DNA from: an uncultured Eubacteriaceae bacterium
Lineage (GTDB): Bacteria; Bacillota; Clostridia; Peptostreptococcales; Anaerovoracaceae
Assembly (NCBI GenBank): GCA_903789635.1
Contig: CAIFEY010000010.1
Span: 1 to 39,450, forward strand
Direction: 5' to 3'
Length of the DNA stretch: 39,450 bases
Shown here one piece after another: positions 25,271 to 33,196 of this stretch. Position numbers and translations under genes: made by a program. The notes below the pieces were generated by a model that had not been told where the DNA came from, did no database searches, and worked only from the letters and a program-made list of their open reading frames with translations. Within the stretch, counting starts at the first letter, position 1; the number at the start of each line of letters is the position of its first letter.

Positions 25271-25705
25271 TTATTCCGCGTCGGAGATCGCGAAGGAGAT
25301 CTCTGCCTCGACGGCAACCTCGCCGTCGACGGTCGCGACGGCCTTTCCGAAGCCGGCCGGGCCCTTCTTTCCGGTGATCTCACAGCTCATCTCGATCACG
25401 TCGCCCGGGACGACGACCTTGCGGAAGCGGCACTTCTTGACGCCGCCGAAGACGACGATCTTGCCCTTATACTCCGACAGGGAGAGGATCGCGCAGGCGC
25501 CGGTCTGTGCGAGGGCTTCCAGGATCAGGACGCCCGGCATGATCGACTGCTGCGGAAAGTGGCCCAGGAACTGCATCTCGTTGGCGGAGACGCACTTGAT
25601 GCCCTTGGCGTACTCGCCCGGCTCCATGTCGACGATCTTGTCTACCAGCAGAAACGGATATCTGTGCGGAAGAATCTTCCGGATTTCATCGTTGTTCAGT
25701 TTCAT
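25271..25705 (-). CDS. fabZ: 3-hydroxyacyl-ACP dehydratase
   Basis: This 144-residue hotdog-fold enzyme dehydrates 3-hydroxyacyl-ACP in fatty acid elongation. HRYPFLLVD (14-22) and the catalytic H49 (GHFP) and E63 (PGVLILEALAQ) are intact, and length is normal. GGGGGA 5 bases upstream supports ATG 25705. It is the last gene of the fabD-fabG-fabZ operon, 62 bases after fabG. Confidence 0.95.
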   Translation of the reverse strand: MKLNNDEIRKILPHRYPFLLVDKIVDMEPGEYAKGIKCVSANEMQFLGHFPQQSIMPGVLILEALAQTGACAILSLSEYKGKIVVFGGVKKCRFRKVVVPGDVIEMSCEITGKKGPAGFGKAVATVDGEVAVEAEISFAISDAE

Positions 25706-25767
25706 TTTTGTCCCCCATAATCACGTCTGACGAACGGACGCAGGCGCCCGCAAATTACCATTATCCC

Positions 25768-26508
25768 CTAGATCACCATGCCGCCGCTGACGTTCAGGAC
25801 CTGGCCGGTGATGTAGGACGTCTCCTCCTTAGCGAGGAAGCCGACTGCGTTCGCAATGTCCTCCGGCGTCGCCATGCGCTTCATCGGGATCTGGGCGATC
25901 ATCTGCTCGCGGACCTTGTCGGAGAGGACCCTGGTCATGTCGGTGTCGACCGCGCCCGGCGCAACCGCGTTGACCGTGATGTTTCTGGACGCCAGCTCAC
26001 GCGCCAGGGAACGCGTCATGCCGATCACGCCCGCCTTGCTCGCCGCGTAGTTGACCTGTCCCGGGTTTCCCGTCAGCGCCGAGACGGAAGAGATGCTGAT
26101 GATTCTGCCGTAGTGCGCGCGCATCATCGGCTTGCTCGCCGCCTTCATCATCAGGAATGCGCCCGTCAGGTTCGTGTTGATGACCTGCTGGAAGTCCTCC
26201 AGGCTCATACGCATCATCAGGCCGTCGCGCGTGATTCCTGCGTTGTTGACGAGGATGTCGATGCGTCCGAACGTCTTTTGACAAAATTCAACCAGTGCTG
26301 CACAATCGTCGGCCTTCGCGACATCCGCCTGGAAGGCCTCTGCGCTGACGCCCAGCTTTCTGCACTCCTCCGCGGTCTGCTCCGCCGCTTCCTTACTTCC
26401 CGCGTAATTGATGACGACATCGTTCCCGTCCGCAGCGAGCTGCAGGGAGATTGCCCTTCCGATTCCTTTTCCGCCGCCGGTAATGATGGCTGCTCTGCGT
26501 TCACCCAT
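25768..26508 (-). CDS. fabG: 3-oxoacyl-ACP reductase
   Basis: This 246-residue SDR reduces 3-oxoacyl-ACP with NADPH. It has TGGGKGIG (10-17), NNAG (88-91) and the catalytic S141, Y154 and K158, with FabG spacing. AAGGAG 7 bases upstream sets ATG 26508. Placement between fabD and fabZ supports the fatty acid role over other SDR roles. About 240 AT-richer bases separate it from fabD with no terminator seen. Confidence 0.94.
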   Translation of the reverse strand: MGERRAAIITGGGKGIGRAISLQLAADGNDVVINYAGSKEAAEQTAEECRKLGVSAEAFQADVAKADDCAALVEFCQKTFGRIDILVNNAGITRDGLMMRMSLEDFQQVINTNLTGAFLMMKAASKPMMRAHYGRIISISSVSALTGNPGQVNYAASKAGVIGMTRSLARELASRNITVNAVAPGAVDTDMTRVLSDKVREQMIAQIPMKRMATPEDIANAVGFLAKEETSYITGQVLNVSGGMVI

Positions 26509-26747
26509 GATTTTTCTCCTTATATTTCTCTTATTTCTCTGTTGGATCTGTGTTCTCTCGAGATACTGTATTTGCTAAAATTTATTTTTATACTATTTGA
26601 ATACACAATTGGTATTTCCGCCGGCACATGCGCCCTTCGCAATTCTATCGGATTCCTAAACTCCGGCGTTCCGAGCCGTCCGAAAGCAATTCCGAAATTC
26701 GAAATGCCGCGAACCCGCGGCATCAGGAAATCCGCCGCGCGATCAGA

Positions 26748-27665
26748 CTACAGCGTCTCCAGGTAAGCCTTCAGGTCGTCCGCCGTGGTCAGGCTGACGC
26801 TCTTGACGCTCCTGTCCGTGCGCTTTACAAATCCCGCCAGGGACTTGCCCGGTCCGATCTCGACGACGTGGTCGACGCCGGCCGCGATCATGTTGCGGAT
26901 CGTGTCCTCCATGTAGACGCTGGACTGGACCTGGCGGACCAGCAGGTCTGCGATCGAGTCGCCCTCTTCCGCCGGCTTTCCGGTGCAGTTGAAGTAGACT
27001 GGGAACGCCATCTCGCCGAACGTCTCGGACTTGAAGCGCTCCGCCAGCACGTCGCCGGCAGGCTTCATGTAAGAGGTGTGGAACGGGCCGCTGACCGGAA
27101 GACGCATGCACTTGCGGGCGCCCGCCTCAGCCGCGAGGCGCTCCGCTTCCTCGACCGCGTCGTGCTCGCCGGAGATGACGATCTGTCCCGGGCAGTTGAA
27201 GTTCGCAGCCTCGACGTTTCCCTTGCTGCGCGCCTGCTGAAGGCAGGCTTCCAGTTTATCGCGGTCTAAGCCGAGAACCGCAGACATCTCCGTCTCGACG
27301 CCCTCGGAGGCCTTTGCCATCGCCTCCGCACGGCAGTGGATCAGCGAAACCGCCTGCTCCGGCGTGAACACGCCCGCCGCCGTCAGCGCGGAATACTCGC
27401 CCAGGCTCAGCCCTGCCGCCATGTCCGGGCGGAATCCGTTTGCCTTCAGCACCCCGTAGAGACCGAGGCCGAACGCGAGCAGGATCGGCTGCGTGTTGAC
27501 CGTCTCCTGGAGCTGCTCCTTGCTGCCGGAGAACGCGATCTCGCGCTGCTCCTCAGGAAGCAGGTCGAATACCGCGCGGAACTCCGGATACTGTTCGTAG
27601 AAATCTTTTCCCATGCCCGGGAACTGGCTGCCCTGACCGGCAAAAAGAACTGCTGTCTTTCCCAT
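26748..27665 (-). CDS. fabD: malonyl-CoA:ACP transacylase
   Basis: This 305-residue enzyme loads malonyl groups onto acyl carrier protein. The N-terminus AVLFAGQGSQFPGMG, the nucleophile S87 in GLSLGEY (most homologues read GHSLGE) and H196 in SGPFHTSYM are present. I chose ATG 27665 (AGGGG 8 bases upstream); the open frame extends to 27737, but that part reads MKYIVPAERMHQ, unlike any FabD. It is first in the operon. Genes for FabF, FabK, ACP and biotin carboxylase that often accompany it are not in the window. Confidence 0.95.
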   Translation of the reverse strand: MGKTAVLFAGQGSQFPGMGKDFYEQYPEFRAVFDLLPEEQREIAFSGSKEQLQETVNTQPILLAFGLGLYGVLKANGFRPDMAAGLSLGEYSALTAAGVFTPEQAVSLIHCRAEAMAKASEGVETEMSAVLGLDRDKLEACLQQARSKGNVEAANFNCPGQIVISGEHDAVEEAERLAAEAGARKCMRLPVSGPFHTSYMKPAGDVLAERFKSETFGEMAFPVYFNCTGKPAEEGDSIADLLVRQVQSSVYMEDTIRNMIAAGVDHVVEIGPGKSLAGFVKRTDRSVKSVSLTTADDLKAYLETL

Positions 27666-27756
27666 TTTTTCACCCCTTACAAAGGTAAACGGCCCGCCGC
27701 GCTGATGCATCCGCTCGGCAGGCACAATATACTTCAATAATTTTAACTACTAGAAT

Positions 27757-27785
27757 ATGTTACCGACTGGCGCTTGAAATGTCAA
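27757..27785 (-). promoter_or_regulatory. promoter of the fab operon
   Basis: On minus a perfect TTGACA (27785-27780), 17 bases, then TAACAT (27762-27757). The AT-rich leader just downstream (TAGTAGTTAAAATTATTG) could hold a fatty-acid regulator site, but matches neither FapR nor FabT consensus clearly. Confidence 0.75.
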
Positions 27786-27810
27786 CCGTTAATCCTGTAA
27801 TCCCCGCATT

Positions 27811-27873
27811 TCGGCACCCGAAAGTGCGTCAATCCGAAGGCACATTGATCCGAAACTGCGTCAATCCGAAAGC
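27811..27873. repeat. degenerate tandem repeat at the end of the SGNH gene
   Basis: TGCGTCAATCCGAAxGC occurs at 27825-27841 and 27857-27873 (32-base period), with related half-units CATTGATCCGAAAC and GGCACCCGAAAG between and before. The last copy covers the SGNH stop codon. Confidence 0.65.
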
Positions 27874-28457
27874 TCATCGATGATGAATTCCGCCATCTGG
27901 CGATGCCCCTCCTCGGAGAAGTGCACCCCGTCGTAGGCGAGCGAGAACTCCTGCGCGCCTACGTCGAGGAACCGGTAGCCGTGGCGCTGCGCGATGTCGC
28001 GGTACAGGAAGCCCAGCGCCTGGCTTGCGCGCTTCAGCCGCTCCCCCTCCTCGAGGTTGTACGGCGGCGCCATGACGAGGATCTGCGCATCCCGGCCGCC
28101 CGAATGACGCTCCAGGTAAAGTTCGGTGTGGACCAGCATCCGCTCCAGTTTCTGCGGGGCGTGGGTCGGGTGCGGGTCCGTGAAGATCAGGTCGTTGGAC
28201 CCGAGCATGACCGCGAACAGGTCGAGCGGGATGCTCCGCCTGAGCGTCCGGTCCAGGGCCGTCATCGTCAGATCCGAGGACGGGATCACACGCCCGTTCA
28301 TCCCGTCGTCCAGGATCTCCCAGCTCTCCTCAAGCGCGCCGCGGACGCGGTCCGTCCAGCGGACCTCTGCGGGATAGCGGTCCCCGACGTATCCCCTCGG
28401 GTCGAACCCGTACGTGTTCGAGTCGCCGTAAAACAATGCGGTCTTCTTCTGCGTCAT
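27861..28457 (-). CDS. SGNH/GDSL-type hydrolase
   Basis: This 198-residue protein has the SGNH block I GDSNTYG (nucleophile Ser13), GSND in block III, and DGVHFSEEGH near the C-terminus supplying the catalytic Asp and His. It has no signal peptide, so it probably acts in the cytoplasm on an ester or acetyl group of a small molecule or sugar. AAGGGG 9 bases upstream supports ATG 28457. It is the last gene of the long minus-strand run; upstream 28458-28701 shows no gene. Confidence 0.87.
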   Translation of the reverse strand: MTQKKTALFYGDSNTYGFDPRGYVGDRYPAEVRWTDRVRGALEESWEILDDGMNGRVIPSSDLTMTALDRTLRRSIPLDLFAVMLGSNDLIFTDPHPTHAPQKLERMLVHTELYLERHSGGRDAQILVMAPPYNLEEGERLKRASQALGFLYRDIAQRHGYRFLDVGAQEFSLAYDGVHFSEEGHRQMAEFIIDELSD

Positions 28458-28701
28458 ATTCTCTTCCCCTTTAAATAATCCTTTTGAACTGAATTCCCCG
28501 TGCCGATTGTCTTTTTTGCGACAATCTCTGCTGCTCTTCTAATTCTTTCCCTTTTCGCCGCGTTCACGAACATCAAAATTATACTCTCATTGTATTTTTA
28601 TTGTACTTGCCTGCACCCCTGCTGCCCTGAGAATTTATTGATCGGCGGCGATCATGCGGCGGCGCAGGCGGCATCCCCTGCAGACGGCTGTTTTCAGCCA
28701 T

Positions 28702-28761
28702 AAAAAGACTTTCGGACCGGCCGCCCGCGGTGCGGGACGTTCTTCCGAAGATCCGAAAGTC
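28702..28761 (-). terminator. terminator of the GT4 glycosyltransferase gene
   Basis: GACTTTCGGA (28761-28752 on minus) pairs perfectly with TCCGAAAGTC (28716-28707), with a GC-rich inner loop, followed by UUUUU. Confidence 0.9.
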
Positions 28762-28803
28762 GATGCTGATGTAGTCGATTCCTGCGTACGTATCCAGTAC
28801 AGG

Positions 28804-30027
28804 TTATTCCGATACGCTGCGGATCACCTTCCTGGCGAGGCTGCGCCAGGAGATCCGGCTCACGTCGGCGGGCGCGGTCAGCGGGCTCAGCAGGCTCTCC
28901 GACAGCGCCTGCGCGAGGTCGCTCTCGAACTTCGGGAGCTCGGCCTCGACCGGCTCGTCGGCGTTCTCCATCGCCGGGAGGTCGACCAGGCGCACGTCCG
29001 CGCCCGGCGCGTTCTCGGCGAGCCAGGCGTCGATCCCCGGGAGCCTGGAGACGACGACGCGGTCCCCGCAGGCCAGCGCCTCGATCACGACCAGCGGGAT
29101 CCCGTCGAAGAACGACGGCAGCACGAACACGTCCGCGCGGTTGTAGAGCACCGCGAGGTCCTCCTGCGCCATCCTTCCCGGGAATTCGATGTCGTAGCGG
29201 CATTCCTCCGCCATCCGGACGATCCTGCTGTATTCCTGCTCGTTCCCGGCTCCTCCGGCGAGCACGACGCGGAGCTGATCGGCCGGGATGTCCAGCAGGT
29301 CCAGCGCCCGGATCAGGCTCATCACGCCCTTCTTCTCGGCGATCTTGCCGGCGAACACCAGCAGACGCCGGCGGTCCTCTGCGCCGTCCGCTTCTGCCTT
29401 TGCCGCGCGGGCAGCAGGGTCGATCCGGAAAATCCCGTCGTTGAAGCCCATGCCGACCGTGACGATCTTAGCAGGATCCACGCCGTAGATCGCGACGGTC
29501 TTGTCCGCCTGCGGCTTCTGCGGGACGTAGATCCGGTCCAGCAGCGGGATGCGCGGGCGGATCCACTCGCGGTTGATCGGGTTTTTTTCCATCTGGCGCA
29601 GGTCCGTGTTGTGGCAGAACCCGCAGACGCGCCGGTCCGGGAACGCCTCGCGCACGATCGCGGTCAGGAGGTAGAGGTGATGGCAGAGGATCAGGTCCGG
29701 TTCGAGCCGATCGACGGCGGTCCGGATCACGGAAAGGAACGCGTCCCTGAACTGCCGCGTCATCTCCTCCGTAAAGTCGCAGTAGCGCGTGCTCGTATAC
29801 GGCATCTCGTCGGACATGCCCGCGACCGGGAACGGCAGGCTTTCCGAATCGTAGTAAACCGGAAAAAACTCGACTCCGTCCGGGAATACCGGCTCGTCCT
29901 CCGCCGTGATCCCCGCGACCACCGCCTGCTCGTGGCCCTCCAGGGCAAGCGCCCGGACCACCTCCGTCAGATATACGCCGCTGCCCGTGCTGCTCGGCTT
30001 CTGGGCTGTAATACTCAGTATCCGCAT
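28804..30027 (-). CDS. GT4-family (GT-B) glycosyltransferase
   Basis: This 407-residue enzyme has an N-terminal acceptor domain (MRILSITAQKPSSTGSGVYL, the glycine-rich loop of GT-B enzymes) and a C-terminal donor domain. The donor side has FAGKIAEKKGVMSLIRAL, ADVFVLPSFFDGIPLVVIEAL and the E-x7-E motif near its end. It would transfer a sugar from a nucleotide donor to a lipid or other acceptor at the inner membrane face. AAGGGG upstream supports ATG 30027. It is separated from the fused transferase by ~170 bases. Confidence 0.88.
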   Translation of the reverse strand: MRILSITAQKPSSTGSGVYLTEVVRALALEGHEQAVVAGITAEDEPVFPDGVEFFPVYYDSESLPFPVAGMSDEMPYTSTRYCDFTEEMTRQFRDAFLSVIRTAVDRLEPDLILCHHLYLLTAIVREAFPDRRVCGFCHNTDLRQMEKNPINREWIRPRIPLLDRIYVPQKPQADKTVAIYGVDPAKIVTVGMGFNDGIFRIDPAARAAKAEADGAEDRRRLLVFAGKIAEKKGVMSLIRALDLLDIPADQLRVVLAGGAGNEQEYSRIVRMAEECRYDIEFPGRMAQEDLAVLYNRADVFVLPSFFDGIPLVVIEALACGDRVVVSRLPGIDAWLAENAPGADVRLVDLPAMENADEPVEAELPKFESDLAQALSESLLSPLTAPADVSRISWRSLARKVIRSVSE

Positions 30028-30200
30028 GTGTCTATTATCCCCTTATCTCGTATAGAAGTTATTTATTGCAGTGATTTACCTGCTGCCCTGTCGATAAAAA
30101 GCCTGCGCGGCGCATCCGATTTTCGGGTGGATTCTTCCGGAAAATCCAGGAATCAGAAAACTCCGTACAGGCGCGTTCGGAACGCCGCTCAGCGCACCTG

Positions 30201-31694
30201 TCATCGCACGTCCCGGTACAGCCTCGCGAGCCTGGCCGGGTCCGCGCCGTGAAGGTAGCACTGCCGCATGTCGTACATCCTCTTCATCAGCCGGAGCGTC
30301 CCCTTGGTGCTCTTAGGGTAGCGGCGGTCGGAGCTGATGATCCTGGCCCTGGCGACGCCGATCGAAATCCCGCGCCTCTTCAGCATCCTGGAAAACTCGT
30401 AGTCCTCCATCAGCGGAATCTCCGGGAAGCCGCCCATCTTTTCAAACAGCCTCCGGTCGATGAAGATCCCCTGGTCCCCGAACATGATCCCCTCCTGCTC
30501 GGCCCTCATGTTGCTGAGCACGCTGTTCGTCAGCATCAGGAAACGCTTGGTCGGGAACGCGATCCTAAAGCACCCGGCCAGGTGCGACGCGTAGACGCGC
30601 CTGATCTCCTTCGCGGGGTCCTTCGGCAGGCGGCTGTCGCAGTGCAGGAAGAACAGGATATCCCCCGTCGCCTCGCGCGCGCCCAGGTTCATCTGCCTTG
30701 CCCTGCCCTTCTCGCAGTGCAGGACCTTGAACGCCCGGTCCGAATCCGTTTTCGCATGATCCGTTTCCGCCGCATTTTCCGCATTCTTCGCGTCTGTTGT
30801 TTCTGCTGCCTCTGCTGTCTCTGCCGCGTCTTCCGCGCTCACCGCCATGATCGCGTCCAGCTCCTCGGCCGTCCCGTCGGTGCTTCCGCCGTCGACAAAG
30901 ATCACCTCGTCATTCGGAAAAGCCCTCTTGATGTCCTGCATCGTGCGCTCGAGGATCTTGATCTCGTTATAAATCGGCACGATCACGGAGATCTTCAGCG
31001 CCTTCAGAATCAGCCGGTCCGTCTCTAAGTCCAGCCTTCCGCCCCGCTTTCTCATGCGGTCGACCCGTTCCAGCAGGTCCTCCCGCGTGTCCACGTCGTG
31101 CAGAACGCGGGTCAGACTCAGGGTCAGACCGTGGTTCAGGACCGCCGCCGCCGTGTCCTCGAAGACGTTGTTCCCGCCGTATTTCTGGTTCTCGAAGCAG
31201 ACGTGCTGCGGCTCCCTGCTTCCGATCAGGTAATATCCGCCGTCCCTGGTCGGCCCCAGGACCACGTCGTGCCCATCAAGGCGGGTGAACGCATCCTGGA
31301 AGATGGACTTTGTCAGATCCGGAAGATCCGTGCCGGTCAGGACGCACTTATCGTAGCCCTCCGCCAGGACCTGCTCCATCGCGGTGTACATGCGCTCGCC
31401 CAGGTCTTCGCCCACCTGCTCCCGGAATTCCATCCGTCCGCTCCCCATCTGCCAGCCGCCGTCCGGATCGCGCAGCGGGTTCCAGAGCGTCTTCAGGTCC
31501 TCCGGGTTGCCCGGGCCCGCGTAATAGATGAACACGTCCGCGTCGATCCCCTGCAGATGCCGGTTGATGTCGCGCAGGAAACTCGCGTGGAGCTGTGCGC
31601 ACTGCCTTGGGCTGCAGTACGGCATCAGGCGCGTCTTGGTGTGGCCGGGGACCGGGATCCTCGTGAACAAAATTACCGCTCTTCTCTCCGTCAT
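30201..31694 (-). CDS. fused DUF2064 transferase and GT2 glycosyltransferase
   Basis: This 497-residue fusion joins two proteins usually encoded apart. Residues 1 to about 215 are a DUF2064 (TIGR04282-like) nucleotidyl/glycosyl transferase (PVPGHTKTRLMP, GTDLPDL, GPTRDGGYYLIG). From about 235 follows a GT2 enzyme of the TIGR04283 type (SVIVPIYNE, DGGSTDGT, HCDSRLP). An Ala/Glu/Asp-rich segment (about 284-321) interrupts the GT2 domain between DGGSTDGT and LHCEKGRARQMN and looks like a flexible insertion. These families accompany rSAM/selenodomain and arsenosugar clusters. The ATG overlaps the previous stop (TAATG), showing translational coupling. Confidence 0.87.
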   Translation of the reverse strand: MTERRAVILFTRIPVPGHTKTRLMPYCSPRQCAQLHASFLRDINRHLQGIDADVFIYYAGPGNPEDLKTLWNPLRDPDGGWQMGSGRMEFREQVGEDLGERMYTAMEQVLAEGYDKCVLTGTDLPDLTKSIFQDAFTRLDGHDVVLGPTRDGGYYLIGSREPQHVCFENQKYGGNNVFEDTAAAVLNHGLTLSLTRVLHDVDTREDLLERVDRMRKRGGRLDLETDRLILKALKISVIVPIYNEIKILERTMQDIKRAFPNDEVIFVDGGSTDGTAEELDAIMAVSAEDAAETAEAAETTDAKNAENAAETDHAKTDSDRAFKVLHCEKGRARQMNLGAREATGDILFFLHCDSRLPKDPAKEIRRVYASHLAGCFRIAFPTKRFLMLTNSVLSNMRAEQEGIMFGDQGIFIDRRLFEKMGGFPEIPLMEDYEFSRMLKRRGISIGVARARIISSDRRYPKSTKGTLRLMKRMYDMRQCYLHGADPARLARLYRDVR

Positions 31695-32140
31695 TACAGC
31701 AGGTCCTCCAGAATGTCGATCGTGTCCTTCACGATCACCGGGCAGAGCGTCATCATCCTGTTCTCCTCCTGGATCTTGGCCATGCCTTCAGGGTCGCTCA
31801 GGTCGGCGCCGAGCAGCTCCCTGCAGACCTCTGAGTCGTACTTCTTACTGTACTGCTCGCGGAAGAGCGCCATCTTCTTATAGATCTCGGTCTTGCCGTC
31901 GACGTCGTCCTCGTGGTCGTGGCCGTACTTCAAGCCGAGCAGAATGAACGCCGCGATGACCGCGCCGCACGTCTCCCCGCGCAGCATGCCGCCGCCGAAC
32001 GCCGACGTCATCCGCATGAGCTCCTTCTCGTCCATGCCGAGCCTGTCGCTGTACGCGGCCGCGATGACCTGTGAGCAGTCGATGCCGTGCATGAACATGT
32101 CCGTGATCTTTTCTACGCTGTATTCCTCCGATGGAGTCAT
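31694..32140 (-). CDS. C_GCAxxG_C_C family protein
   Basis: A 148-residue protein of the small Cys-rich C_GCAxxG_C_C family: C22 (DCSQVIAAAY), C58 in ETCGAVIAAF, C106 (EVCRELLG) and C133 (LCPVIV), with FGGGMLRG between the first two. Members are thought to be redox or metal proteins near selenium, flavodoxin and ferredoxin genes, but function is unproven. I chose ATG 32140 because AGAGG lies 8 bases upstream; ATG 32158 has no RBS. It ends one base into the fused transferase start, so the two form an operon. Confidence 0.85.
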   Translation of the reverse strand: MTPSEEYSVEKITDMFMHGIDCSQVIAAAYSDRLGMDEKELMRMTSAFGGGMLRGETCGAVIAAFILLGLKYGHDHEDDVDGKTEIYKKMALFREQYSKKYDSEVCRELLGADLSDPEGMAKIQEENRMMTLCPVIVKDTIDILEDLL

Positions 32141-32336
32141 GATGAACCTCTCTTTCATAAACTGGCAGGAGCCCGACCCCTCCGGGGCAGAGATTTTCCG
32201 CCTCCGGCTGGGCCGGGCCTTCCGATCGATGCAATAACCTGATTGTATCCGAACGGCATCGCATCTGCAATATGATTCTGTCCTTACGACCTATGCTTAC
32301 GTTCTTATGCCTGCGTTCCTGCGAAGTGTGATTTCC

Positions 32337-32999
32337 TTACTTCAGCGTGAACGTAACCTTGACCAGGGTGCCGTCCTTCGGCAGAACCCTGGAATTACCC
32401 ATGGTCTTGATCGTTCCGTTCTCGACGTCGCCGTAGCCGTAAGCCGCGTTGGTGACGATGCCGACGTAGCAGCTGTCCAGGCAGGCGATGCAGCCGACGT
32501 TGTACTTCTTCGCGTACTTCAGGTTTCCGGAGAAGCGGAAGTCGACCTTAGGCGTTCCATTGGAGGCCTTGATCGTCTTGGCCGCCGGAATCTCGCCGTC
32601 CGAGCCCTTCCAGGACAGCGTAACCGCGACCTTCTGGCCCTCAGTCTTCTGGCCCTTCTGCTCGACCTTCATGCCGTCCCAAGGCTTGCCGCCGATCTTC
32701 TTCAGCGCGTTGTATACCTTGATCTCACTGACGTTCGCGCGCAGCAGCGACTTGTCCGCGTTAGCCTTGCCCTTCGCCACGATGTAGTGCCTCGTGACCT
32801 GCGTGAAATACGTCCCGTTGACCGTCGCGTAGAAGCTGATGCTCTTCTTCGCCTTGTTGACCGTCACGGTCTTCACGTTCTTCGGCGTTGAAGAATCGGA
32901 CGAGGAGCTCGAGGATGAGCTTCCGCACGCCGCCAGCGAGAAGGCCATGACCGCGCCGAGCGATACGACCAGGATTTTCTTCAGTAAACTTGATTTCAT
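32337..32999 (-). CDS. YdjY-domain lipoprotein
   Basis: This 220-residue lipoprotein has a signal ending LAAC (Cys25) and a Ser-rich linker. A YdjY-type domain runs from about 48 to the end (NGTYFTQVTRHYIV, LRANVSEIKVYNALKKIG). The family Cys cluster is present as GCIACLDSC (C170, C173, C177), which could bind metal or form disulfides outside the membrane. ATG 32999 with AGAGGA 7 bases upstream is used; the open frame further upstream is not. It sits just downstream of a VTT membrane protein, the same pairing as E. coli ydjX-ydjY-ydjZ. The gap 32141-32336 shows nothing else. Confidence 0.85.
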   Translation of the reverse strand: MKSSLLKKILVVSLGAVMAFSLAACGSSSSSSSSDSSTPKNVKTVTVNKAKKSISFYATVNGTYFTQVTRHYIVAKGKANADKSLLRANVSEIKVYNALKKIGGKPWDGMKVEQKGQKTEGQKVAVTLSWKGSDGEIPAAKTIKASNGTPKVDFRFSGNLKYAKKYNVGCIACLDSCYVGIVTNAAYGYGDVENGTIKTMGNSRVLPKDGTLVKVTFTLK

Positions 33000-33062
33000 C
33001 GTTTTCCTCTCTTTCTCCGCCGCTGCCGCCGGCGGATTCGCATGTATTCGTTTCGTCGTTTT

Positions 33063-33083
33063 CTGAGACGCGATTCGTCTCAG
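33063..33083. other. hairpin in the leader of the YdjY lipoprotein gene
   Basis: CTGAGACG-CGATT-CGTCTCAG is a perfect 8-bp inverted repeat about 64 bases before the start codon. It lacks a U tail, so it may be an operator or an mRNA structure rather than a terminator. Confidence 0.55.
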
Positions 33084-33196
33084 CATGACTTTAATAACTT
33101 CGTATATTTTCTTCGGACAAAGTCCGCACCGGGCAAGCCTATATCCCGCCCTGATGGTTCCTCTTCTTATTTTATTTCTATTTGACCTGTTTGATC

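Noticed and set aside
28654-30252. 532-codon plus frame opposite the GT4 gene
   Set aside because: Antisense shadow of a well-defined glycosyltransferase.
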